Assembly: GCA_911810475.1 (NCBI GenBank)
Contig: OU461276.1
Coordinates: 897,501-961,500 of the forward strand
Source: Candidatus Celerinatantimonas neptuna
GTDB lineage: Bacteria; Pseudomonadota; Gammaproteobacteria; Enterobacterales; Celerinatantimonadaceae
DNA length: 64,000 bases
Direction: 5' to 3'
The notes beneath the pieces were generated by a model. It saw only the letters and a list, made by a program, of their open reading frames with translations. It had not been told where the DNA came from and searched no databases. Every line of letters starts with the position of its first letter. Positions within the stretch are counted from its first letter, which is position 1. The translations under genes were made by a program, and so were the position numbers. Below, one piece after another: positions 1-9,002 of this stretch.

Positions 1-179
1 TGCGGTATTAGCCACCGTTTCCAGTGGTTGTCCCCCTCTATAGGGCAGCTCCCCAAGCATTACTCACCCGTCCGCCACTCGTCAGCAAGAGAGCAAGCTC
101 TCTCCTGTTACCGTTCGACTTGCATGTGTTAAGCCTGCCGCCAGCGTTCAATCTGAGCCATGATCAAACTCTTCAATTT
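1..179 (-). rRNA. rrs: 16S ribosomal RNA, 5' end (partial)
   Basis: The complement reads from about 179 downwards as the conserved start of bacterial 16S rRNA (AAATTGAAGAGTTTGATCAT, then GGCTCAGATTGAACGCTGGC). It continues through the universal segments that give ACACATGCAAGTCGAAC and GGACGGGTGAGTAATGC. Only about 180 nt lie in the window; the rest of the rrn operon runs off the left edge. The variable part is gammaproteobacterial in style but too short to name a genus. Protein-like frames over this stretch are not genes. Confidence 0.97.
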
Positions 180-290
180 AATTCATGCTCATTCTTTCTG
201 TTCGTTGACAGTGTTAGTCACTTACAGAACAATGAGTTTTTATTTCTTTGCCTCATTGACTGCGAGTGCCCACACAGATTGCTTGATGAT

Positions 291-302
291 TTGTTAAAGA
301 AC
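291..302 (-). promoter_or_regulatory. rrn leader boxA-like antitermination site
   Basis: On the minus strand this reads GTTCTTTAACAA, very close to the enterobacterial rrn leader boxA (TGCTCTTTAACAA). It lies about 110 nt upstream of the 16S 5' end and downstream of both promoters, which is the expected place for NusB/NusE (S10) loading on the rRNA leader transcript. Sequence and position are seen; the function is inferred from the family. Confidence 0.75.
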
Positions 303-327
303 GGTGCCCCTCTCGGAGCGGGCGCAA

Positions 328-357
328 ATTCTATCGCGCCTTGCGATCCCATGTCAA
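328..357 (-). promoter_or_regulatory. rrn P2 promoter candidate
   Basis: On the minus strand a perfect -35 TTGACA (352-357) is followed after 18 nt by TAGAAT (328-333), with a GC-rich discriminator downstream. It sits about 120 nt downstream of P1, as P2 does in Escherichia coli rrn operons. Confidence 0.65.
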
Positions 358-453
358 GCTCATTCGCTTGGCCTGAAATCGTCCCTTTGGCCTGAAGCCT
401 TGTGGACCCTGACCTCGCCAGCCCCGTGGGGTGTGCCGTGTCAGTGGTGGTGC

Positions 454-481
454 ATTATAGGGATATCGCCGCCCGGCGCAA
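454..481 (-). promoter_or_regulatory. rrn P1 promoter
   Basis: On the minus strand -35 TTGCGC (476-481), 16-nt spacer, -10 TATAAT (454-459), then GCACCACCACTGACACGGC. This strongly resembles E. coli rrn P1 (same 16-nt spacing, TATAATGC start, nearly identical initial transcribed region). The A/T-rich run just upstream on that strand (about 484-510) fits an UP element. These are the hallmarks of a growth-rate- and ppGpp-controlled promoter. Confidence 0.85.
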
Positions 482-510
482 GTGCTTTTTTCATTTTTTT
501 AAAACAATTA

Positions 511-783
511 CCAGAATCAGTCATATTGTTGATTATCCTTCTCTATTTATGAATTGCTCATCTCTAATTATCTGATTCTCTTTTTTTCACCTGAGCGCTA
601 TATAATACTGCAAATAAATTGATTTTGAGAATGATATGACCCATGAAGATGACAGGAATAACATGATGTATACTTCAAGATATATAATTACTGAAACTCA
701 CAGTGACTCACCCACCGGCTTCGGTTAACATAGCCGCCCTTTTTGCTTTGCTATCATATTTATTTTTTCAGGAGTTGGAGTTG
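511..783. other. Intergenic region between divergent rrn and rapA
   Basis: No gene is visible. A TATAAT at 601-606 reads towards rapA but has no good -35, so a rapA promoter there is only possible. Two ribosome-binding sequences, AGGAG (770-774) and GGAG (777-780), lie just before the rapA ATG. The rest is AT-rich with no further structure I can support. Confidence 0.5.
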
Positions 784-3687
784 ATGTTGTTTTCCCTAGG
801 TCAGCGCTGGATTAGTGACTCAGAATCTGAACTTGGTGTTGGTACAGTAGTCTCGATTGATAGACGGATGATCACACTATTATTTCCTGCAACAGGGGAG
901 AATCGTATCTATGCAAAGGACGATGCCCCAGTGACTCGCGTTATGTTCAATGTTGGTGATGAAATTGCGCATGTTGATGACTGGAAAATGACGATTACCG
1001 AGGTTATTGAGGAAGATGGCCTTATTACTTATTCCGGAATACGAATTGATAACGACAGCTCAGCTCAAATTAAAGAAGTATTTCTTAATCACTTCCTTAA
1101 ATTTAACAAACCTCAAGACCGTCTTTTTGCAGGACAAATTGATAGGTTCGATCGATTTGTTACCCGCTATCAGTCCTTGCAACAACGTTACAATACACAA
1201 TCATCTCCATTTCGAGGATTAGTTGGCGGAAAAGTAAGTCTTATTGCTCATCAGCTTTATATTGCCAAGGAAGTCGGTCGCCGTTATGCACCACGAGTCA
1301 TGTTGGCAGATGAAGTCGGACTGGGTAAAACCATTGAAGCAGGACTTATCATCCATCAGCAATTGATTGCTGGTTTATCACAGCGAGTTCTGATTATTGT
1401 CCCTGAAACACTACAGCATCAGTGGTTAGTCGAAATGATTCGTCGTTTTAACTTAGCATTTAGCTTGTTTGATGAAGAGCGCTGTGTGGAAGCCTATGCT
1501 GATGCAGAGAACCCATTCGATACAGCCCAGTTGGTCTTATGTAGCCTCGACTTTCTTCGGAGTAAAAAACGTCGCTTTGAACAAATCTGCGAATCACAGT
1601 GGGATTTAATGATCGTTGATGAAGCACACCATCTGCAATGGGATGAACAATCACCCAGTCGGGCATTTCAGATAATTGAATCATTAAGTCAGCAAATTCC
1701 CGGTATATTATTGCTAACAGCGACCCCTGATCAACTCGGCCATCAGAGTCATTTTGCCCGTCTTCAACTTCTTGATAAAGAACGCTTTCATAATTATGAA
1801 CAGTTTTTAGAAGAAGAAAAAAATTACCAATATCTGGCTGAATTAGCTACCCAATTACTAGGCAACAAGAATATTAGTGAGGATCAATTCTCTCAGTTAG
1901 TAAAAATGGGACACGTCGATTCTCTATCACTGAAATCCATCCAAAGCGATAATCTAGAACAACGTCAGGCAGCACGAAAAAAACTTTTTGATGAGTTATT
2001 AGATTGCCATGGGACCGGTCGGATTATGTTTAGAAATACACGAGCTGCGGTTCCTGGCTTTAAAGCTCGTCGTCTACATAGTTATCCTCTGCCATTGCCA
2101 TCTCAATACCAAACCGCTATGCGGGTTCATAATATGATGAATGCGCGTCAACCACTCGAAAAAAGAGCAACCCAATTGCTCTACCCTGAAGAGTTGTATC
2201 AGTCACTAGAAGCCAACGCGTCGCAGTGGACTCAATATGATCCCAGAATTCAATGGCTACTTGATTTTTTACTCGCCAATAAGCAAGAAAAAGTTCTGGT
2301 GATCTGTGCCCATGCAGAAACAGCTCTCACTATTGAAGAAATAGCCCGAACCGAAGAGGGGATCCGAGGTACGGTTTTCCATGAAGATATGAGTATTATC
2401 GAACGAGATAAAGCAGGGGCTTATTTCGCTCAAGAAGAAGCAGGAGCTCAGCTGATGGTTTGTTCTGAAATTGGTTCAGAAGGCCGAAATTTTCAATTTG
2501 CACATCACTTAGTTTTATTCGATCTTCCAACGAACCCGGATTTGCTTGAACAGCGGATTGGCCGACTAGATAGAATAGGTCAACGCAATGAGGTTGATAT
2601 TCACGTTCCTTATCTTGAAGATACAGCTCAACAACGATTACTGGGATGGTATCACCAAGGATTAGATGCATTTGAAGCGCCCTGCGCAACAGGAAATGCA
2701 ATCTATCAGGAGTTCGGAATTGAATTATTAGAAGCCCTTGCCTCTGATCAGAGTAACGAAGAACTCATCCAACTCATTACTAAAACTCACCAACGGCATC
2801 TTCAATTATGTGAAGAGATGGAAGCCGGACGCGATCGATTATTAGAGATGCATTCAAATGGAGGGGAAAAAGCACAACTCCTTGTCGAAAATATTTCAAC
2901 TCATGAGCAATCACCTCAATTTGTGAATCAAGCTCTTCGCCTATTCGATATATTGGGTGTCCAGCAAGATGATTTAGGGGAACAAACATTATTATTTAAA
3001 CCTACAGAGCATATGCTTGTCCCTTCATTACCAGGCTTACCAACAGAAGGTCAATTAATTACGTTTGACAGGGATACAGCATTACACCGGGATGAAGTTG
3101 CGCTATTAACCGAAGAGCATCCATTGTTTGCTTCAGCTATTGATGCAATTTTATCAGCAGAGACAGGTACCACTTCGGTTGCTTTATTGAAAAATAATGC
3201 ATTACCTGCTGGTAGTTTTTTCCTTGAGTGTTTGTTCGTAGTTGAAACATCAGCACCACCTGAATACCAAATTGGCCAGTATCTACCGGCTACACCTGTT
3301 CGTATTTTATTAGATAAAAACAATAATGAACTATCTGAAAAAGTTTCATTTGAAACATTTAACACTCAACTCTGTGCGGTAAATAGACATATCAGTAGTC
3401 AATTGGTTAATGCCTCTCAGACACAAATTCACCAACTTCTAACACTGGCACAAGAGCATGCAAAACAACAAATGTCAGCTATCATTGAAAATTCATCAAG
3501 ATATGCTCAGAAAACTCTAACTCAGGAACTCAATCGGTTAATCACGCTTCGCCAGAAAAATCCCGCGATAAGGGATGATGAAATCGACTTTTGGAAGACA
3601 CAGCAGCAAGATGTACTAGAATATATCAATAGAGCCCAACTGAAATTAGATGCGCTTCGCTTTATTGTAATTACTCCGACAAAATAA
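784..3687 (+). CDS. rapA: RNA polymerase-associated ATPase RapA (HepA)
   Basis: SWI2/SNF2-type ATPase that binds RNA polymerase and promotes recycling of stalled or post-termination complexes. The 967-residue product matches the usual ~968. It begins MLFSLGQRWISDSESELG, like E. coli RapA, so ATG 784 is chosen over a longer frame from 703; AGGAG lies 9 nt before it. Visible motifs: the N-terminal Tudor-like domain, Walker A DEVGLGKT near residue 180, DEAH near 279, LLTATP, and helicase motif VI QRIGRLDRIGQ near 590. The C-terminal RapA-specific domain is intact. rluA follows after 53 nt, as in E. coli, where the two genes are also neighbours. Confidence 0.97.
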   Translation: MLFSLGQRWISDSESELGVGTVVSIDRRMITLLFPATGENRIYAKDDAPVTRVMFNVGDEIAHVDDWKMTITEVIEEDGLITYSGIRIDNDSSAQIKEVFLNHFLKFNKPQDRLFAGQIDRFDRFVTRYQSLQQRYNTQSSPFRGLVGGKVSLIAHQLYIAKEVGRRYAPRVMLADEVGLGKTIEAGLIIHQQLIAGLSQRVLIIVPETLQHQWLVEMIRRFNLAFSLFDEERCVEAYADAENPFDTAQLVLCSLDFLRSKKRRFEQICESQWDLMIVDEAHHLQWDEQSPSRAFQIIESLSQQIPGILLLTATPDQLGHQSHFARLQLLDKERFHNYEQFLEEEKNYQYLAELATQLLGNKNISEDQFSQLVKMGHVDSLSLKSIQSDNLEQRQAARKKLFDELLDCHGTGRIMFRNTRAAVPGFKARRLHSYPLPLPSQYQTAMRVHNMMNARQPLEKRATQLLYPEELYQSLEANASQWTQYDPRIQWLLDFLLANKQEKVLVICAHAETALTIEEIARTEEGIRGTVFHEDMSIIERDKAGAYFAQEEAGAQLMVCSEIGSEGRNFQFAHHLVLFDLPTNPDLLEQRIGRLDRIGQRNEVDIHVPYLEDTAQQRLLGWYHQGLDAFEAPCATGNAIYQEFGIELLEALASDQSNEELIQLITKTHQRHLQLCEEMEAGRDRLLEMHSNGGEKAQLLVENISTHEQSPQFVNQALRLFDILGVQQDDLGEQTLLFKPTEHMLVPSLPGLPTEGQLITFDRDTALHRDEVALLTEEHPLFASAIDAILSAETGTTSVALLKNNALPAGSFFLECLFVVETSAPPEYQIGQYLPATPVRILLDKNNNELSEKVSFETFNTQLCAVNRHISSQLVNASQTQIHQLLTLAQEHAKQQMSAIIENSSRYAQKTLTQELNRLITLRQKNPAIRDDEIDFWKTQQQDVLEYINRAQLKLDALRFIVITPTK

Positions 3688-3692
3688 AGGTA

Positions 3693-3732
3693 ATTTCTCA
3701 TCAGCTGCCATAATCTGCATCTGATGAGAAAT
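3693..3732. repeat. 12-bp perfect inverted repeat between rapA and rluA
   Basis: ATTTCTCATCAG (3693-3704) and CTGATGAGAAAT (3721-3732) are exact inverted copies around a 16-nt loop. The right arm ends 8 nt before the rluA ATG, so in a rapA-rluA transcript the hairpin would sit over the rluA ribosome-binding region. There is no T-run, so it is not a typical terminator. It could be an operator, a processing site or a translational switch; the function is unknown. Confidence 0.6.
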
Positions 3733-3740
3733 AATATGAA

Positions 3741-4409
3741 ATGACTGAATTTATCTACCTGCCACCTCAATCACCTTATCTCACTGTGATTTATCAGGAT
3801 GATGATATTGCTGTATTTGACAAACAACCTGGTCTTTTGTCTGTTCCTGGCCGTAATCTGGAACATCGTGATAGTCTGGCTCTAAGGGCTATGCGAGTCT
3901 GGCCTGATGCCAGAGTCGTTCATCGACTTGATATGGCAACATCTGGGCTCATCATCATGGCGCTACATCGTGATGCCCAAAGTCATATTTCCCGCCAATT
4001 TCAACTTCGTCAACCGAAAAAATGCTATATAGCCGAAATTTGGGGACACCCACGACACACAAAGGGAACAGTAGACTTACCACTACGCTGTGATTGGCCA
4101 AATCGTCCCCGACAAATTGTTGATCCAATAAGTGGAAAATCCGCCTTAACACATTGGCAGATCCTTGAACATAAAAAGCGCACTTCAATTGTTGAGCTAA
4201 AACCGGTGACAGGCCGCTCTCATCAATTACGGGTTCATATGCAAAACTTAGGACACCCAATCATCGGGGATAAACTCTATGCTCAGGATGAAGCACTTAA
4301 CGCTGCACCAAGACTTCACCTTCATGCCGAAAGTTTAAGTTTTTATCATCCACGTGAAAACAGATGGTTGTCATTTAATAGCCCAGCCCCTTTTTTCAGA
4401 TGTTCCTAA
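3741..4409 (+). CDS. rluA: Dual-specificity rRNA/tRNA pseudouridine synthase RluA
   Basis: Converts uridine to pseudouridine at 23S rRNA U746 and at U32 of several tRNAs in E. coli. The 222-residue product matches the family length (219). The catalytic motif is present (HRLDMATSGL) with the nucleophilic Asp at residue 64, the same number as in E. coli RluA, followed by the KKCYIAEIWG and GRSHQLRVHM segments typical of the family. No S4 domain is present, as expected for RluA. The start has only a weak ribosome-binding sequence, inside the inverted repeat before it. The next stretch is transposon debris rather than djlA. Confidence 0.95.
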   Translation: MTEFIYLPPQSPYLTVIYQDDDIAVFDKQPGLLSVPGRNLEHRDSLALRAMRVWPDARVVHRLDMATSGLIIMALHRDAQSHISRQFQLRQPKKCYIAEIWGHPRHTKGTVDLPLRCDWPNRPRQIVDPISGKSALTHWQILEHKKRTSIVELKPVTGRSHQLRVHMQNLGHPIIGDKLYAQDEALNAAPRLHLHAESLSFYHPRENRWLSFNSPAPFFRCS

Positions 4410-4449
4410 CAGAAGTTTATCTTCGGTGGATAACTTTTAGAGCGTTTTA

Positions 4450-4478
4450 CTATTTATCTTTGTACAAGAAATAAATAG
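4450..4478. repeat. Hairpin downstream of rluA
   Basis: CTATTTAT (4450-4457) pairs with ATAAATAG (4471-4478), and inner bases extend the pairing with a bulge. It lies between rluA and the transposase remnants. It may be part of a weak rluA terminator or a relic of an IS end; no T-run decides it. Confidence 0.4.
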
Positions 4479-4547
4479 CATGACAATAAGGTATCATCAT
4501 TTCGCCAAACACACATATACCGAGAGAATTGCCATGCCAACACAGAA

Positions 4548-5472
4548 ATGACACCGAACGAATTTACTTGCTTGTTAGCTAATACAGAGTCAGTGACCGT
4601 CATATTTGAAGCATGTGGTACTTCGAATTACTGGAAACAACTTGCTGCCTCCTTGGGGCATGATGCTCGATTGATTTCCCCTAAATTAGTAGATTCTGTG
4701 AGGCAAAATAAGAAAACCGACAAAAATGATACTTTAGCTATTGTTCAAGCATCCTTGTTACCAGATGTTGCCTTCATTTCAGGGAAAACAATTGAGCAGC
4801 AACAATTGCAATCGGTCATGCGGCTAAGGGAGCTAAGCATTAGGCAAAAAACAGCAGCAAAAAATCAATTAACAGCCCTGTTATCCAAATTCAATATTAA
4901 AGTGTCCCTCAAGCATGGTGGATTAAGGGCTGTATTGAGGAGATGCAGAATTGTCAGGTGCGTTTCGTATGGCTCTTTCGGTTGCATGGAAGCAGAACTT
5001 ATCACTGTTGATGCTGTACTTATGACTCATGCTTGGAAAAATCTTTACAGTCTCAGCCTGACTGCACAAAGCTGCTAAAAATCGAAGGAGTTGGAATGTT
5101 AAATGCTGTTAGTTCATAGCATTAGGGGGTGGAGATATCGGCACCTTTACGAAAAGAAAAGATGCTGCAGCCTATATAGGCTTGACGCCTATCCAACACT
5201 CAACTGGTGGCAAAATGAAATTAGTTTACTATAGGTAGATGTGTAAAAAACACTATTTTAAGGAGTCAGCTAATCACAGGGGCGATGGCTGTTGTAAGCC
5301 ACTTAGCTAACAGGCCAGCCAGCACTAAAAAAGCGTTATGGCTAAAATCGTTAATATAAAGCACAGTGGCAAAAAATGTGCTGCTGTAGCATTGGCAAAC
5401 AAAAATGTAAGAACAGCCTTTGCCATACTGACACAAGGTACAGAATATAAAGCTGAACCTATTGTGGTTTGA
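4548..5472 (+). pseudogene. Decayed IS110-family (IS1111 group) transposase
   Basis: Fragments in several frames rebuild an IS1111-type DEDD transposase. The first open part (4548-5078) carries VIFEACGTSNYWKQLAASLG and VRQNKKTDKNDTLAIVQA. Later, in other frames, come AAYIGLTPIQHSTGGKMKL, then RSQLITGAMAVVSHLANRP, and near the stop AFAILTQGTEYKAEP. The N-terminus with the first catalytic Asp is missing and the middle holds frameshifts and stops (for example around 4920-5100 and 5235), so it cannot work. It marks an old insertion between rluA and the next gene. No intact ends or target duplication could be identified. Confidence 0.88.
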
Positions 5473-5660
5473 CTTGAAAAAATGTCAAAACAGTAGAAAT
5501 GCATAAATAAGATGGTAAATCAGCTACCGACAACGAAGAGTCTCGAACTCGCAGGATAGAATTGCCACTAGCTCGCGTAAATACCACTGAATCTGAGTTA
5601 GCAACTCATCTGGAACTCGTACATAAGTACGCATTTATTTCTTATTTTAAATTTCTTGCT

Positions 5661-6128
5661 GTTGACAACGGAGAGTCCACATAAGTTGTGGCGCAGCAAG
5701 TACCGGTGAAGTAGCAATCGGCAAAAACCGGGGGGAAACTCAACTAAAATTCATCTTGCCGTTGATAGTGGCGGTTTACCGGTCTGTTTCGAGCTATCAG
5801 GTGATCAGGTCAATGATAGTGTTCATGCCCAAAGTGTGATACCAGATACGGCATTTGTTTGTGCCGATAAAGGTTACGATAGCGACAAATTAAGAAACTT
5901 CATAGAAAAAAGAGGTAGCACAACTAACATCCCTGGCAGAACGACATCGAAAGCAGGAAACGCTCAGATGGACTGGTGTTTATATAAGTATCGCCATCTG
6001 GTTGAAAATGCCTTTCTAAAAATCAAGATATACCGGACGGTTGCCACCCGATACGACAATTAATACGAAATTATATCCGTATAGTTGCTTTATCTTTTAC
6101 AATGATAAGGTTACCCATATACTGCTGA
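5661..6128 (+). pseudogene. Decayed IS5-family transposase fragment
   Basis: The reading GAASTGEVAIGKNRG is followed, after a frameshift in a GGGGGG run near 5732, by GGNSTKIHLAVDSGGLPVCF. The DDE domain ends ADKGYDSDKLRNF, YKYRHLVENAFLKIK and RTVATRYD. A second shift near 6060 leads to RNYIRIVALSFTMI and a stop at 6126. These are C-terminal IS5-group motifs; the N-terminal part is absent. It lies directly after the IS1111 remnant, so the site has taken at least two insertions. The ~190 bp between the two remnants (5473-5660) show nothing recognisable. Confidence 0.85.
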
Positions 6129-6292
6129 ATAAATAACAAACAAAGTTCAACAGCCTCTAGTATCCACTTAATTTAGAAATATTCATTTCTCTATGCAAAT
6201 TGACATGCACAAAACCAGATAAGGCTCTTCAGCTTTAATAAATAACCGCCGATAATAAATCATCAAGCAAATCACTATGAGGAAATAACTCT

Positions 6293-7054
6293 GTGTGGAT
6301 AAAACAAATGGTCCTTGGATTATGGGTTATTTCCATAACCGGTTTTACAGCACCTTTATCCCCTCTTTGGAAAAATGTTCCGGGATTTAAGTCCGTTGAT
6401 GTAAAAGGGAAACCTATCGCAACTCTCTGGCTTAAAGAGCAGACGGCTAAAAAAACCGGCACCGTGATTTTATTACCAGATTGGGGACGATTACCCACCA
6501 GCGACGATGTTATTAACCCACTACGCAAAAAACTACCGGAGTGGGGCTGGCAAACCATCGCTATTGCTCCCCCACTACCTCAAAATAAGAATTCGATTAT
6601 CAGTAACTCAAACCCTAAAGCAATAAAAGCTTATCAACAAAAATTAATTGGGGCTCTCCAGACTATTAATCAATCACAGAACGAAGTATTTGGCTATCAG
6701 GTTGTCATTGCTCAAGGCGTTATGGCCGCTTGGATGATCCGAATCTATCAACAACAATTACTCCCCCTACCCGATGCTTTAATTATTGTTGATAGCTATT
6801 TCCCCAATATGGAAACGAATCAAAAAATAGCCGGTGATTTAGCAAAACTCACTTGTCCTGTTTATGACATCTATTTCCGGGATGCCAATCGCTGGGCTTT
6901 AGCTGATGTCAAAGCGCGAAGAATCGCAATGGTTCGCGCGCAAAAGATTGATTACCGCCAAAGTGAAATTCAAAGTGATCCATTTTTAAGCAACTCAGGA
7001 TTATTACTGGCCAAACGAGTCTATGGCTGGTTTAATTCCTTGGGATGGTACTGA
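6293..7054 (+). CDS. DUF3530-like alpha/beta-hydrolase-fold secreted protein
   Basis: Function unknown. The 253-residue product starts with a hydrophobic signal-like segment (MVLGLWVISITGFTAPL). It then shows an alpha/beta-hydrolase-like pattern: VILLPDWGRLP, QTIAIAPPLP, and a strand-turn VVIAQGVMAAWM where a nucleophile elbow would be, but with Gln-Gly in place of GxSxG. That suggests a non-catalytic member, as in DUF3530 proteins. GTG 6293 is chosen because AGGA lies 9 nt upstream; ATG 6308 is the alternative. It overlaps a possible longer start of the next gene and is probably co-transcribed with it. Family assignment is from memory of the pattern, not a search. Confidence 0.6.
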   Translation: MWIKQMVLGLWVISITGFTAPLSPLWKNVPGFKSVDVKGKPIATLWLKEQTAKKTGTVILLPDWGRLPTSDDVINPLRKKLPEWGWQTIAIAPPLPQNKNSIISNSNPKAIKAYQQKLIGALQTINQSQNEVFGYQVVIAQGVMAAWMIRIYQQQLLPLPDALIIVDSYFPNMETNQKIAGDLAKLTCPVYDIYFRDANRWALADVKARRIAMVRAQKIDYRQSEIQSDPFLSNSGLLLAKRVYGWFNSLGWY

Positions 7055-7068
7055 CAAAGGAATTAAAA

Positions 7069-8022
7069 ATGGCGACAGTTGTATGTCTAGAGCGTGATAG
7101 TCTTGGTCCTCAATTCCAACTTCCACAATTACCTCCCCTGCATGAGTGGAGAAACTACCCGACAACCACTCCTGAGCAAATCATTGTTCGCCTACGAGAT
7201 GCTGATGTCGTCGTCGTAAATAAACTTATTTTAAATGATCAACTGCTGGCCCAGCTTCCAAAGCTAAAACTGATTGCCGTATCTGCTACCGGAGTTAACA
7301 ATATCGATTTAAGCGCTGCCAGCCGTCTGGGAATCAAAGTCTGTAATGTGCGGGGCTATGCAGGCCCGAGTGTCGCTGAGCACACATTTATGCTATTGCT
7401 GGCGTTAAAACGTAATCTGATTTCCTATCGACAAAGCCTTCTGAAAGACCACTGGCAAGAATCAGGACAATTCTGCTATACCGATTATTCAATCGAAAAC
7501 ATCCATGGACAAACGATGGGTATTATCGGTAGTGGTCATTTAGGACAACACATAGCTAAGATTGCGAAAGCATTCGGTATGAAAATTAAATTCGCAGCAC
7601 GACCAGGTCAAAAAGCACAATCGAATAAATCAGCATTTGAAGATGTTCTCAGTAGTTGTGATGTGATATCCATTCACTGCCCACTAAATGAGCAAACAAA
7701 GAATTTAATTAGTGATGAACAATTTGATCTGATGCAACCCGGAGCCATTCTTATCAACACCGCTCGTGGGGGAATTGTTAATGAAAACGCATTACTCAAA
7801 GCCTTACAACAACATAAGATTGCAGGCGCAGGCTTTGACGTCAGCCAACACGAACCTCCTCTTGAAAACTCACCTTTACTGGAAGCTGTCAAAATGGAGA
7901 ATTTTCTTTTGACACCCCATATAGCCTGGGCCAGTGACCAGAGTAGACAAAATTTAATCAACCAGCTTGTCGAAAATATTCAAATGTTCCTAAATGGACA
8001 TCCAAAGAATCTGTTAAATTGA
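7069..8022 (+). CDS. D-2-hydroxyacid dehydrogenase (glycerate/hydroxypyruvate reductase type)
   Basis: NAD(P)-dependent oxidoreductase acting on a 2-oxoacid / D-2-hydroxyacid pair. The 317-residue product has the substrate-domain signature SATGVNNID, the Rossmann motif GIIGSGHLGQHIAKIA, the catalytic Arg in NTARGG, the Glu in SQHEPP and the His in TPHIAW. ATG 7069 is chosen over 7045 because AAGG lies 8 nt before it and the protein then begins MATVVCLERDSLG, typical of the HprA-like subgroup. The exact substrate cannot be told. It ends before a convergent hairpin and djlA. Confidence 0.85.
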   Translation: MATVVCLERDSLGPQFQLPQLPPLHEWRNYPTTTPEQIIVRLRDADVVVVNKLILNDQLLAQLPKLKLIAVSATGVNNIDLSAASRLGIKVCNVRGYAGPSVAEHTFMLLLALKRNLISYRQSLLKDHWQESGQFCYTDYSIENIHGQTMGIIGSGHLGQHIAKIAKAFGMKIKFAARPGQKAQSNKSAFEDVLSSCDVISIHCPLNEQTKNLISDEQFDLMQPGAILINTARGGIVNENALLKALQQHKIAGAGFDVSQHEPPLENSPLLEAVKMENFLLTPHIAWASDQSRQNLINQLVENIQMFLNGHPKNLLN

Positions 8023-8037
8023 TCGGTTTCTATTATC

Positions 8038-8064
8038 TGGCGTAGAAAAATACTACCTACGCCA
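8038..8064. terminator. Hairpin between convergent dehydrogenase and djlA
   Basis: TGGCGTAG (8038-8045) and CTACGCCA (8057-8064) form a perfect 8-bp stem with an 11-nt loop, between the 3' ends of two converging genes. The T-run is poor on both strands, so this is a moderate terminator call. Confidence 0.45.
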
Positions 8065-8126
8065 CTCAATTCACCGATTAAAGAACAGGGAAATACATGT
8101 CCGTGATTAAGTTTAAATCAAAACAC

Positions 8127-8972
8127 CTATTTCATTCCCCGCGCTTTTTTAATCATCTCATAAGCATGCTGGATCTCTTGCGCTTTTTTCTTTGCCATCT
8201 CCAACATCTCAGGAGGCAGGCCTTTGGAAACCAATTTATCAGGATGATGTTGATTCATCTGACGCCTATATGCTCTTTTAACTTCCTGATCACTTGCCGA
8301 AGAGTCTATTTCAAGTAGCTGATACGCATCTTTTAAGGACTGTTCCCGATTTGCAGAATTTCGATCATTTGTGTAACGGGAATCTTGTTGATAATCTGAA
8401 CCAGACCATTGCTGTTGACGCTGGCGTTGGAAACGCATTTCCGCTTCCCATCGAGCAATAACCCGTTTCAGATCCATCTGGCTAAATCCCAATATACGGG
8501 CTATACGCTCCAGCATCTGCTTTTCAACAGGTTCCATTTGCCCATCTGCGAAGACACCTTGCATCTGGATTTCTAAAAACATCTGCAGAAGGTCTCTCCT
8601 GCCTTTAACTAAACTGACCAAATTTCGCAATTCGTCATCTAGGGGATAATCGGCTCTCTTTCCATCACGAAAGGCTTCCTTAGCCTGTTCTCTGGCTTCA
8701 CCTTGTAATCCCATTTGGTCCATCAGCAGACTAGCGATCTGAATTTCTTCTGATGTCACAACACCTTTTGCTTTAGCAATATGCCCCATCACAGCGAATG
8801 TTGTAAAAAAGAATTGAGCCCGCCCATTTGGATTCGAAAAAACACCTAAATTAAAATTCTGACCTATCGCCTGATCAAATTTATGGCCCAGCCATAAACC
8901 AAGTAATGCCCCGAGAATGCCCCCGAACATAAATCCAAATAAAACACCAAAAAGTTTTCCCCAAATACGCAT
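8127..8972 (-). CDS. djlA: Co-chaperone DjlA
   Basis: Membrane-anchored J-domain protein that stimulates DnaK and, in enterobacteria, influences envelope stress and capsule signalling. The 281-residue product (E. coli 271) starts with a single glycine-rich transmembrane segment (MRIWGKLFGVLFGFMFGGIL) of the dimerising GxxxG type. A TerB-like helical domain follows (about 60-150), then a Gln/Arg-rich linker and a C-terminal J domain with the HPD motif in NQHHPDKL. RBS AAGG lies about 9 nt before the ATG. It is divergent from lptD, as in E. coli. Confidence 0.95.
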   Translation of the reverse strand: MRIWGKLFGVLFGFMFGGILGALLGLWLGHKFDQAIGQNFNLGVFSNPNGRAQFFFTTFAVMGHIAKAKGVVTSEEIQIASLLMDQMGLQGEAREQAKEAFRDGKRADYPLDDELRNLVSLVKGRRDLLQMFLEIQMQGVFADGQMEPVEKQMLERIARILGFSQMDLKRVIARWEAEMRFQRQRQQQWSGSDYQQDSRYTNDRNSANREQSLKDAYQLLEIDSSASDQEVKRAYRRQMNQHHPDKLVSKGLPPEMLEMAKKKAQEIQHAYEMIKKARGMK

Positions 8973-9002
8973 TCAGTAACCTTAATCGACTTTCATTTAT
9001 AT

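Noticed and set aside
24-552. Open frames over the 16S start and rrn leader
   Set aside because: The stretch is rRNA plus promoter/leader; the frames have no protein-like features.
703-783. N-terminal extension of rapA
   Set aside because: The added 27 residues are unlike RapA and the ATG at 784 has the ribosome-binding site and family start.
8097-8318. Plus-strand open frame near djlA
   Set aside because: Antisense to the djlA J domain, which is clearly coding on the minus strand.
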